Source: CALBLZ01 sp041917855
GTDB lineage: Bacteria; Patescibacteriota; UBA1384; CAILIB01
Assembly: GCA_041917855.1 (NCBI GenBank)
Contig: JAYRWT010000063.1
Span: 1 to 13,183 of the forward strand
Direction: 5' to 3'
Length of the DNA stretch: 13,183 nt
The notes beneath the pieces are model-generated. The model was not told where the DNA came from. It saw nothing but the letters and a program-made list of their open reading frames with translations, and ran no database searches. The translations under genes were made by a program, and so were the position numbers. Shown piece after piece: positions 5,701-13,135 of the stretch (position 1 is the stretch's first letter; each line of letters opens with the position of its first letter).

Positions 5701-7610
5701 ACGTACAAACTCTCTACATCGACGCCTCAGAAGAGATCACTACGGTGATTGAACAGCTTAAGGCTGCCAAACAACCTATTGTGGCTCTCGTGGTACCAAA
5801 GGGTTCAGTTATTTTGCAGAGCATTGTAAACCTCAAGCTTGCCCGCAAGGCAGCTCAAGATGCCCAAAAAGACTTGATTTTAGTCACCACCGATAAAATT
5901 GGTCGTAACCTAGCCGTTCAACTTGGCATACCTGTTGCGAACACAGAAAAAGAAATTCCACAGGCAGCTAGTGGTGAGGCACCCGAGGGAGAAGAATCTA
6001 ATGTAGTGAACGGAGTGCGCATTCACCGCTACTACGCAGATAGTCCAGAGGAAGAAGTTACTGCTGCCGGTGGGGCCGCGACAACCACAGCAGCTACAAC
6101 TGGCCCCAGCTTAGATGCTGCACCGATTATTCCACGTAGCATAATGACTACGGAACCTAGCCCGACCCCCACCCCACCTACCACTACCGCAGCTACAACA
6201 ACTCCAGCTCAAGCAACAACCTCCACAGCATCGCCAACTGTAAGCCCAACGGCCGCTCCCGTAACTGAAACCACCGTTGGCGCTACTACAATTGCGCGCC
6301 GCAGCATCGATGCTCCTCAGCCCTCTACGACGGCAAAGGATACCGCCGCTACTACCAATTCCGATACTCAAGCTACTACAAATGAGGTAGCCCAAAACAC
6401 ACCAGTTGGCCCAACACCACAACCCATCACCGGCATTCCGGTTGAGCAAACCGCTCTCAGGCTTCGCAAACCACTATTCAGGCGTATTTTGATCGTGGCA
6501 ATTCCTGTGGTTGTCATCTTTAGTGGAGCTGCACTAGCTATGGCCTACTTCCCTAAGAGCAGCGTCTCCATTACAGTGCGGGGCGAGCCCTGGCAAAAAG
6601 AGTTAAGCTTTACAGCTAAGACTAGCCAGTCACAAACAAGCCCCGATAGTCTAACCCTGCCTGCAGAGGAGCTCACCGCCGAAACCGAAGGAAAAGTCAG
6701 TTTTACTGCTACTGGTAAAGCCCGCATAGGAACCAAGGCTAGTGGCACGGCTACGCTGTACAACAGCCAGGACACAACACCACAGAAGGTTCCAGCTGGT
6801 GCTCGAATCACCGCAAACGGTCTGACTTTTACTACTGATCAAGACGTCACCGTACCTGGCTTCCAAAAAAAGAATGGTGTGCCCATTACCGGTGAGGCTA
6901 CGGTAAATATTACTGCAGTTGCAGTTGGTGAAGAAAACAACCTAGAAAACGTTGGCGCAACCCTGGTATCTCCGGTTAACAACAATCTTTCTATTAATAT
7001 AGGCAAGACCTCTGGCGGAACTAGTCGCGAGGTAGTTGTGGTGAGTGATAGCGATGTAGCCAAGGCTCGCGACGAGCTATCAAAGAAGCTGCGCACAGAA
7101 ATTCAGAGCAAGATTCAAGATAAGCTTGCTGGCCGAGAGGTGCTTGGCCAAGATGATGCCGATGTGTTTACCCTCAGCTCTTTTACCTCCAGCGTTGCTG
7201 TAGGCGCAGAAGCCAAAACTGCAGAGGTTAGCAGTAAGGCTACGCTGAGCCGCTTGGTAGCTGATATGGCTGTAATAAAACCTGCAATCCAAAACCGCCT
7301 CAAAGATCTTACTCCCGTCAACCAAAAACAGGTTATTGATCAGCGTGTAGACGTACTAAGTATTACTACCGACCGCAAAGCAGGTACGCTATCTTTTACT
7401 ACCCGTACCTCAGGTAAGAACACTCCTATCTTCTCTACTGCGGCTATCCCTGAGGCAATTGCCGGCAAATCAGAATCTGAGGCGCTCCAACTTGTGCGCG
7501 ATAAAACTCCAAGTACAAATGTAACAGTAACCCGTAATCCTGCTTGGTGGCCACTCTCTCGTTTCCCACTCAGCAGCAGCGCCATCACCATTACCGTGCA
7601 GTATGAATAG
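5697..7610 (+). CDS. Single-pass membrane protein with baseplate-J-like extracellular region
   Basis: The 637-residue product has four parts. Residues 1-115 form a compact alpha/beta-looking domain (IVALVVPKGSVILQSIVNLK near 28-47) that I recall from Patescibacteria proteins but cannot assign a function. Residues 116-255 are a low-complexity Thr/Ala/Pro linker. A single membrane helix spans 264-284, preceded by the basic RLRKPLFRR, so the N-terminus is inside. Residues 285-637 are an outer region whose part at about 340-440 (KASGTATLYNSQDTTPQKV, then TTDQDVTVPGF) resembles baseplate J/gp47-family proteins. There is no signal peptide and no phage gene nearby, so this is not a prophage tail protein. 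The ATGA overlap with the FtsA-like gene suggests they work together, for instance linking a cytoplasmic actin-like filament to the envelope or a surface machine. That role is inference. Confidence 0.75.
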   Translation: MNVQTLYIDASEEITTVIEQLKAAKQPIVALVVPKGSVILQSIVNLKLARKAAQDAQKDLILVTTDKIGRNLAVQLGIPVANTEKEIPQAASGEAPEGEESNVVNGVRIHRYYADSPEEEVTAAGGAATTTAATTGPSLDAAPIIPRSIMTTEPSPTPTPPTTTAATTTPAQATTSTASPTVSPTAAPVTETTVGATTIARRSIDAPQPSTTAKDTAATTNSDTQATTNEVAQNTPVGPTPQPITGIPVEQTALRLRKPLFRRILIVAIPVVVIFSGAALAMAYFPKSSVSITVRGEPWQKELSFTAKTSQSQTSPDSLTLPAEELTAETEGKVSFTATGKARIGTKASGTATLYNSQDTTPQKVPAGARITANGLTFTTDQDVTVPGFQKKNGVPITGEATVNITAVAVGEENNLENVGATLVSPVNNNLSINIGKTSGGTSREVVVVSDSDVAKARDELSKKLRTEIQSKIQDKLAGREVLGQDDADVFTLSSFTSSVAVGAEAKTAEVSSKATLSRLVADMAVIKPAIQNRLKDLTPVNQKQVIDQRVDVLSITTDRKAGTLSFTTRTSGKNTPIFSTAAIPEAIAGKSESEALQLVRDKTPSTNVTVTRNPAWWPLSRFPLSSSAITITVQYE

Positions 7611-8013
7611 CCCCTTTTTAGCGCTTGACTTTGGCACAAAGCGAACGGGGGTAGCGCTTTCTATTAGCGGAATTTTGGTTGAGCCACTCACTACCATTAG
7701 CTGGGACCCACCACACCCAGCCCCTCTCATGGAGGAGATCGTTCGTATTATCCAACGACACGAGATTTGCACCGTCATTGCCGGCGTCCCCACAAACGAG
7801 GATGACACCCCCACTCCACAAGCATTGAAGACTGTTCACTTAATCGAGCTGCTACAAAAGTCTCTTACTGCCCATGATTTAGATATTCCCGTAGTCAGGG
7901 TAAATGAGTACCAGAGCACGCAAGATGCTGCCTCTCTGTTTCCAAATGCAGATAAGGACGCTGGGGCTGCCGCAGTACTCCTGCAGGACTACCTAGACAA
8001 CCGTGATGCATAA
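7603..8013 (+). CDS. ruvX: RuvX/YqgF-family putative Holliday-junction resolvase
   Basis: This 136-residue RNase H-fold protein is of normal family length. Members act in pre-16S rRNA 5' maturation in E. coli (YqgF) and resolve Holliday junctions in some bacteria. LALDFGTKRTGVALS (6-20) carries the first catalytic Asp9. VIAGVPTNED (58-67) corresponds to the VVGLPLxxDG strand. Glu102 lies in VNEYQST, where the family usually has DERLTT, and Asp119 lies in DAGAAAVLLQDYL. The three acidic catalytic positions are kept, although the Asp before Glu102 is Asn. It overlaps the previous gene by 8 bases and has no Shine-Dalgarno site, so translation is probably coupled. Its pairing with mltG is common in bacteria. 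Confidence 0.9.
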   Translation: MNSPFLALDFGTKRTGVALSISGILVEPLTTISWDPPHPAPLMEEIVRIIQRHEICTVIAGVPTNEDDTPTPQALKTVHLIELLQKSLTAHDLDIPVVRVNEYQSTQDAASLFPNADKDAGAAAVLLQDYLDNRDA

Positions 8014-8803
8014 AAGTTTTTGGATTGGCTTTAGTGTTGTTGGGCTAGCCTTGCTTATTTCCGCCACTTTCCTCGTGCGCTACGCGCTTGTTCAACGCGA
8101 TGAGCGAAACCGCCTAATTAATGAGCAAAAACGCGAAGACATAAAGATTACCATTGTAGAAGGTAAGCGCCGCGAAGAAATTGCTGCGCAGTTAGCCAGT
8201 GCCGGTGTCTGCAGCTACGACGACTTTATTACAGCCTCCGCCGGGAGTGAAGGGAGGCTTTTCCCAGATACCTATCGCTTCTTCCCCAACACACCGGCTC
8301 AGGATGTAGTCACCGTACTCACCAACACCTTCAACAAGCGAATAGCTAGCCTGAGCTCACAACCCCTCCCCAAGGGCTTACGCAGTGTGGACGAAGCTAT
8401 TATTGTAGCCTCAATCGTAGAGCGAGAAGCTAAAACTGACACCGAGCGCGCCTCCATTGCGGAGGTCTACCTTAATCGCCTGCAAATCGGCATGAAGCTA
8501 GATGCCGACCCAACCACCCAGTACGCCAAGGATACCATCGCCTACCAAAAAAGCACCGCTCGGCAGCAGGTTGCTTTTTGGGGCACAATTACCCGTAATG
8601 ACTACACGGCGGTAGTGTCACCATACAACACGTATACAATGGCCGGACTACCCCCTGGCCCAATTGCCAATCCTGGACTCGCCAGTATGAAGGCGGTGTA
8701 TGCACCGCAAGAGCACGACTACTTTTACTTCTTCCACCGCAATGGACAGCTCTATCTTTCCAAGACACTCACAGAACACGAGCAAAAGCTCAGTCAGTTC
8801 TAA
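8006..8803 (+). CDS. mltG: Endolytic murein transglycosylase MltG, short form
   Basis: MltG cleaves nascent glycan strands at the outer face of the cytoplasmic membrane and so sets strand length. The product is 265 residues (E. coli 340). A basic N-terminus and membrane helix (about 6-24) are followed by a reduced LysM-like region (about 46-80) and the YceG catalytic domain. ASIVEREA (135-142) holds the catalytic Glu139. GLPPGPIANPG and the EHDYFYFF stretch near the C-terminus are family signatures. I use the ATG at 8006, not the GTG one codon earlier. It overlaps the ruvX stop by 8 bases, matching the overlap at the previous junction. There is no Shine-Dalgarno site. It sits directly before the elongasome genes whose product it trims. 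Confidence 0.92.
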   Translation: MHKSFWIGFSVVGLALLISATFLVRYALVQRDERNRLINEQKREDIKITIVEGKRREEIAAQLASAGVCSYDDFITASAGSEGRLFPDTYRFFPNTPAQDVVTVLTNTFNKRIASLSSQPLPKGLRSVDEAIIVASIVEREAKTDTERASIAEVYLNRLQIGMKLDADPTTQYAKDTIAYQKSTARQQVAFWGTITRNDYTAVVSPYNTYTMAGLPPGPIANPGLASMKAVYAPQEHDYFYFFHRNGQLYLSKTLTEHEQKLSQF

Positions 8804-8832
8804 TTGCTGTTTTTAATCTGAAATGCTACGCT
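8804..8832 (+). promoter_or_regulatory. Promoter for the mreB operon, extended -10, leaderless
   Basis: TTGCTG (8804-8809) starts right after the mltG stop. A 17-base spacer ending in TGC leads to TACGCT (8827-8832), then six bases and the mreB ATG. The -35 matches three of six, the -10 is weak, but spacing and TGn are ideal. No terminator separates mltG from mreB, so read-through is also likely. Confidence 0.5.
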
Positions 8833-8838
8833 GACGAC

Positions 8839-9891
8839 ATGCGCATTCCTTTTTTTGACCGGCTCGCAAGCCGGATTTCGCACGATATTGGTATCGACCT
8901 CGGTACTGCGTTCTCGCTCGTATACGTTAAGGGTCGAGGTGTAGTGATTAATGAGCCAAGCGTTGTCGCTATCAATAAGAAAAACAAGCAAATCTTAGCT
9001 ATAGGCGAAGAAGCCAAGCGCATGGTCGGACGCACTCCGTCACATATCGTAGCTGTTCGCCCCCTGGTAGATGGTGTTGTATCTGACTTTGAGGTGACCG
9101 AGGCAATGCTCAAGTACTTCATCGATAAGGTTCACAAAGCCCGCTTCTCTCTTGTACCGAGGCCACGCGTAGTAGTTGGCATCCCCTACGGCGTAACTGA
9201 GGTAGAACGGCGCGCAGTAGAAGAAGCTGCCCTGAACGCAGGCGCCCGTCAGGTATTCTTAATTGAAGAACCAATGGCCGCCGCAATTGGTGCCAATCTA
9301 CCCGTACAAGATGCAGCTGGTTGCATGGTGGTAGATATTGGAGGTGGCACCACCGAGGTTGCGGTAATCTCGCTTGGTGGCATAGTTACCTCTCGCTCCC
9401 TTCGCGTAGCCGGAGACGAGCTGAACGAAGATATTATTGCCTTTGCCCGCGATGAGCATAACTTACTCCTAGGTGAGCGCAGTGCCGAAGAAATCAAAAT
9501 CATGATTGGCTCAGCGTACCCAACTAATGAGCGTCTTACCTATCCAATGCGTGGTCGCGACTTAATTACTGGCTTACCAAAAGAGATTCAGGTTACCGAC
9601 GAAGAAATTCGTAAGGCGCTGAGTAAGTCTGTTAACACCATTGTGGAGGCTGTGAAGCTCACCGTAGAAGAAACTCCTCCTGAACTGATCGCCGACATAA
9701 TGGATCGCGGTATCGTTCTAGCAGGCGGCGGCGCATTACTACGTGGCCTAGATCAACTCCTAAAAGAAGCAGCTCACATTCCTGTTTTTATAGCCGAAGA
9801 TCCACTCAGCTGCGTTGCGCGTGGTACAGGGCAAGTTTTAGAAAACCTAGACCACCTGCAAGAAGTTTTGCTTCCAACCGTTTACCGCTAG
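8839..9891 (+). CDS. mreB: Rod-shape-determining actin homologue MreB
   Basis: MreB forms short membrane-bound filaments that orient the lateral-wall synthesis machinery. The 350-residue product has the normal length. An amphipathic N-terminus (MRIPFFDRLASRIS) suits membrane insertion. Motifs are phosphate-1 GIDLGTAFSLVYVKGRG (18-34; the usual form is DLGTANTLVY), the connecting EEPMAAAIG (143-151), phosphate-2 DIGGGTTE (166-173) and adenosine LAGGGALLRG (294-303). It is the first gene of the mreBCD-mrdA-rodA run, three bases before mreC, with its own promoter-like element upstream. Identification is secure. Confidence 0.97.
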   Translation: MRIPFFDRLASRISHDIGIDLGTAFSLVYVKGRGVVINEPSVVAINKKNKQILAIGEEAKRMVGRTPSHIVAVRPLVDGVVSDFEVTEAMLKYFIDKVHKARFSLVPRPRVVVGIPYGVTEVERRAVEEAALNAGARQVFLIEEPMAAAIGANLPVQDAAGCMVVDIGGGTTEVAVISLGGIVTSRSLRVAGDELNEDIIAFARDEHNLLLGERSAEEIKIMIGSAYPTNERLTYPMRGRDLITGLPKEIQVTDEEIRKALSKSVNTIVEAVKLTVEETPPELIADIMDRGIVLAGGGALLRGLDQLLKEAAHIPVFIAEDPLSCVARGTGQVLENLDHLQEVLLPTVYR

Positions 9892-9894
9892 CCC

Positions 9895-10680
9895 ATGTCT
9901 CGCCGACTGATTACCTATGCTGTAGTCGTTCTGCTCATCCTAATTATTCCGATCAGTCAAGTCGGCTGGCTACGCGATGGTGTAAGCAGGTTCTTTGCTC
10001 CTCTTACTGGTTTTCTCACCAGTGGTGGTACCTCTATTCAGAACTATTTTCACAATCTTGCGAGCATCGGCGCTATTCAGGAGGATCGCGCCAAACTACA
10101 ATCTCAGGTTGTCACTTTACAGAAATCACTGAGCGACCAAGAAGACTTGCGCCGCGAGAATGAGTCGCTACGCAAAGAGCTAGGCATTGCTGGTGTTGCC
10201 CGAGAAACCTCTAAGGTTTTTAGTAAGATTATCATTCAAGGCTTGGACCCTTTAGATCGTACGGTAACGATTGATGTTGGGCGTGCCCAGGGTGTGCGCC
10301 AGGGACAACCAGCCATCTATCAGGGCAGCCTCGTAGGTAGGATTGAAACAGTTCGTGAGTCAACCTCGGTAGTACGCTTAATTACCTCACCTAAGTCTAT
10401 CGTTCAGGCTTGGGTACCAACCAAGAAAGAAAATGGCATTCTGCAGGGCGATGGTAATACTGTCACGCTTAAGGAGGTGAATCAGGGGGTACAGGTAGAC
10501 ATTGGTACGCTCGTAGAAACTAGTGGTCTTGGCGGCTCACTACCGCAGGGCATTCCAATTGGCAGCATTGAACAGACCAATAGTACCGCAAATAGCCTGA
10601 GCCAGAGCTTTAGGGTCAGCCTTCCCTACGACCCAAACAGTCTGGAGTCGCTGATTATTTTACTTACAAACCAGCAATGA
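9895..10680 (+). CDS. mreC: Rod-shape-determining protein MreC
   Basis: MreC is a bitopic scaffold that binds and activates PBP2 outside the membrane and connects it to MreB through MreD. The product is 261 residues. The membrane helix spans about 6-22 (ITYAVVVLLILIIPISQ), the coiled coil about 62-97 (rich in Lys/Gln/Glu, ending ENESLRKELGI), and the beta-barrel core about 105-261. The core contains DRTVTIDVGRAQGVRQGQPA (121-140), matching the family's conserved GxxxGVxxGxxV region, and SGLGGSLPQGIPIG. Start and length agree with the family. No Shine-Dalgarno site is seen. The stop overlaps mreD by ATGA. Confidence 0.93.
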   Translation: MSRRLITYAVVVLLILIIPISQVGWLRDGVSRFFAPLTGFLTSGGTSIQNYFHNLASIGAIQEDRAKLQSQVVTLQKSLSDQEDLRRENESLRKELGIAGVARETSKVFSKIIIQGLDPLDRTVTIDVGRAQGVRQGQPAIYQGSLVGRIETVRESTSVVRLITSPKSIVQAWVPTKKENGILQGDGNTVTLKEVNQGVQVDIGTLVETSGLGGSLPQGIPIGSIEQTNSTANSLSQSFRVSLPYDPNSLESLIILLTNQQ

Positions 10681-11129
10681 GAATTTTGGCTTTCATTGGC
10701 GGCTTTCTCTTGGCTCTTGCTACACAAACCATCTTCGGAAGTATTGCCATACCTGTGATGAGTGTTGGTGTAGGGGTGGCAACCTACCACCTATTTATTA
10801 CCCGTAGCCAGTTGGTCGGCAGCACTTTGGTTGGCGCAGCTCTGTGTTTTGAACTACTCGGCACGCATCGCCCCGGTATCTTTTTGCTGATTGTGCTAAT
10901 CATGCATATTACCCGTGAGCTCGCCCCACACACCCTACGCTTTACCGATCCATTCACGCAGTACGCAATCCTCAACATAGTGCACATGACTGTCTTTGTA
11001 TCTCTTATTTTGCCTCCTAACAGCTTGCTCCATACGCTGAGTTTGCTCCTTGTTATGATTGCGATTTGTCTCGTCTGGGCGTATAGTGCCTACACAACCC
11101 GCGCCAGTAAGCAGATCTCCCTGACATGA
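10677..11129 (+). CDS. mreD: Probable MreD, polytopic elongasome protein
   Basis: MreD is a small integral membrane protein that bridges MreB and MreC. The 150-residue product is almost wholly hydrophobic, with about five or six predicted helices (roughly 2-20, 22-42, 46-62, 67-85, 98-117, 121-142) and a basic tail (TTRASKQ). Primary sequence is poorly conserved in this family and I see no single diagnostic motif. The assignment rests on size, topology and its position between mreC and mrdA, with 4-base overlaps on both sides. Any other small membrane protein in this slot would be a surprise. Confidence 0.75.
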   Translation: MRILAFIGGFLLALATQTIFGSIAIPVMSVGVGVATYHLFITRSQLVGSTLVGAALCFELLGTHRPGIFLLIVLIMHITRELAPHTLRFTDPFTQYAILNIVHMTVFVSLILPPNSLLHTLSLLLVMIAICLVWAYSAYTTRASKQISLT

Positions 11130-13135
11130 ATCACTTCGATATTTTTGGGAACCCAACTGACAGCGAAACCATCAGCTCGTATGAGCTCGATGGTGATGGA
11201 ACCTACCACCTCCCTCCCCAGGAACTAGAGCAAGCGGAACTTGTTGAAGACAGAACCACCCGCCAATACCCTTTCTTTACTGCTTTGCTTGTAGTCGTTG
11301 GTGCCGTGCTCCTGTTCCAGTGCTTTGAATTGCAGGTTACAAAAGCCACGGAGAACAAGAGCCTGGCTGAAGGTAACAGTGTGCGAGTAATCACTACTCA
11401 GCCAGAGCGCGGCTTAATTACTGACCGCAACGGAGCAGTACTTGCGCAGAATAGCCGCCAGGTGGCTCTAGCCATTAACCCACAAACCCTGCCTGCGAAA
11501 AAAGCAGATCGTGAGGCAGTTTACGACAAACTCCGTACATTGGCCAAGTTAGATAAAGAAACCATTAGTTTCATAGAAGACAACCGCCTCAAAGATCCGG
11601 AGCCCTTTGCCGTTAAAACGCGCTTAACTAAAGAAGAGGCTCTACTTTACCGCGAGTGGTTCTTTGCTGTTCCAGGTGTACAGCTGACTGAGATCCCTAT
11701 CCGCAGCTACCAGGAGATTCCCTCCTTCGCTCACTTGGCCGGATATGTTGGTGGTGTATCTGAGTCCGATGTGGCTAGTGGTGCCGCCCTCAACCAGCAG
11801 GTTGGTAAAACTGGCCTGGAACGAGAATATAACGCACAACTCACCGGTACCCCTGGCAAACTAAGAGCAGAAGTAAATGCTCAGGGAGAATTAGTCAGAC
11901 AGCTTAGTGACGGCAAGGGCAGCACACCAGCAACCGGTAGCACCCTGCAACTTGCGATCGACGCCGACCTTCAGAAGAAAGTCGCTGAAGCGCTGCAACG
12001 TGAATTAGTCAATCGCTTGCAACGTTATGGCAAACAACCAACTCTCGGTGCGAGTGCCGTGATTATAGACCCACGAACCGGAGCAGTGCGTGCCATGGTT
12101 TCTCTACCTGATTACTCCGCCAACTCCTTTGCTCAAGGTATCTCGAGTAGTGAGTACGGCAAGCTGCTCAACGACCCCGGCAAGCCCCTGCTTAATCGAG
12201 CAATTCAGGGTATTTTTACCCCTGGCTCTACCCTGAAACCGTTGGTAGCAGCCGGTGGCTTGCAAGACGGTCTGATTACGGCCAACACCCAAATGGATAC
12301 CCCTGAAGCCATAGTAATTGGAGACTTTCGCTTTCCCGACTGGAAGTTCCACGGTCAAACCAACACTCGCAAAGCATTAGCTGAATCAAATAATATTTTC
12401 TTCTATGCCCTAGGAGGCGGCTGGGAGGAACGTAAGTTTAAAGGTCTCGGTATTACTAGGTTGCGTGAGTACTTGGCCAGTTTTGGCTTAGGCGAAACTA
12501 CTGGTCTTGACCTACCTGGTGAAGATGCTGGCTTACTACCAAGTCCGGAGTGGAAAGAAAAAGTGGTGGGCGAGCCTTGGTATATTGGCAACACCTACCA
12601 AATGGCCATTGGTCAGGGCTATCTACTCACTACCCCCCTTCAAATGGCTAATGCCACAGCGGCCATTGCCAACGGAGGAACACTCTGGAAACCTCACTTG
12701 GCTGAGGCCTTTGTTGACCCTGCAACTAAAGCAAGGTCCGAGATTAAACCGGTGGCAATCCGCTCCAATTTTATTAGCGCGGGGAACCTTAAAACCGTAC
12801 GTGAAGGCATGCGTCAGGCAGTAGAAAGTGGATCTGCCCGCCTACTTAACAACCTAAAGGTGCGTGCAGCCGGCAAAACGGGTACGGCCCAGTTTGGCGA
12901 CAAGGGACTTACCCACGCTTGGTTCACCGGATTTGCACCCTACGATAACCCTGAAATTGCCTTTTCCGTACTAATTGAGGGTGGCGGTGAAAGCTTTTAC
13001 TCCTCTGTTCCAGTCGCCGAAGAAATACTACGCGCCTACTTTAACGAGCCGCTACAGCCTGGACAAAAGCTTTTTTCTGCACCCGATGCCCAGACCAGTA
13101 ATGCAATTGCGGCAGAATTCCGAGGAGAACGCTAA
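11126..13135 (+). CDS. mrdA: Penicillin-binding protein 2, elongasome transpeptidase
   Basis: PBP2 is a class B penicillin-binding protein that cross-links peptidoglycan during elongation together with RodA. The 669-residue product has a hydrophilic cytoplasmic tail of about 47 residues, a membrane helix at about 49-67 and a pedestal domain with RGLITDRNGAVLA (95-107), typical of class B enzymes. The transpeptidase domain follows. The active-site serine is Ser368 in STLK (368-371), the second motif is SNN (421-423) and the third is KTG (584-586). All three catalytic motifs are intact. FTPGSTLKPL is the standard PBP2/PBP3 form. I prefer PBP2 because the gene lies in the mreBCD cluster. It overlaps mreD by ATGA. 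Confidence 0.94.
   Translation: MNHFDIFGNPTDSETISSYELDGDGTYHLPPQELEQAELVEDRTTRQYPFFTALLVVVGAVLLFQCFELQVTKATENKSLAEGNSVRVITTQPERGLITDRNGAVLAQNSRQVALAINPQTLPAKKADREAVYDKLRTLAKLDKETISFIEDNRLKDPEPFAVKTRLTKEEALLYREWFFAVPGVQLTEIPIRSYQEIPSFAHLAGYVGGVSESDVASGAALNQQVGKTGLEREYNAQLTGTPGKLRAEVNAQGELVRQLSDGKGSTPATGSTLQLAIDADLQKKVAEALQRELVNRLQRYGKQPTLGASAVIIDPRTGAVRAMVSLPDYSANSFAQGISSSEYGKLLNDPGKPLLNRAIQGIFTPGSTLKPLVAAGGLQDGLITANTQMDTPEAIVIGDFRFPDWKFHGQTNTRKALAESNNIFFYALGGGWEERKFKGLGITRLREYLASFGLGETTGLDLPGEDAGLLPSPEWKEKVVGEPWYIGNTYQMAIGQGYLLTTPLQMANATAAIANGGTLWKPHLAEAFVDPATKARSEIKPVAIRSNFISAGNLKTVREGMRQAVESGSARLLNNLKVRAAGKTGTAQFGDKGLTHAWFTGFAPYDNPEIAFSVLIEGGGESFYSSVPVAEEILRAYFNEPLQPGQKLFSAPDAQTSNAIAAEFRGER
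13123..13127 (+). promoter_or_regulatory. Shine-Dalgarno site for the gene starting at 13135
   Basis: AGGAG lies seven bases before the ATG, inside the last codons of mrdA. It is the strongest ribosome-binding site I see in the window and supports the downstream start despite its short visible length. Confidence 0.65.

Noticed and set aside
6060..6450. Tandem-repeat array or CRISPR-like element in the Thr-rich linker of the baseplate-J-like gene
   Set aside because: The ACx-rich sequence is low complexity at the amino-acid level with no fixed repeat unit or spacer, and the reading frame stays open through it.
5697..7610. Prophage or contractile-injection tail gene, based on the baseplate-J-like region
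   Set aside because: No other phage structural, lysis or integration genes are present, the protein has a membrane anchor and a cytoplasmic domain, and it is embedded in a housekeeping envelope operon.
8786..8815. Terminator after mltG (T-run TTTTT at 8810-8814)
   Set aside because: Only a three-base stem can form before the T-run, so it would not terminate. The T-run falls in the spacer of the mreB promoter.
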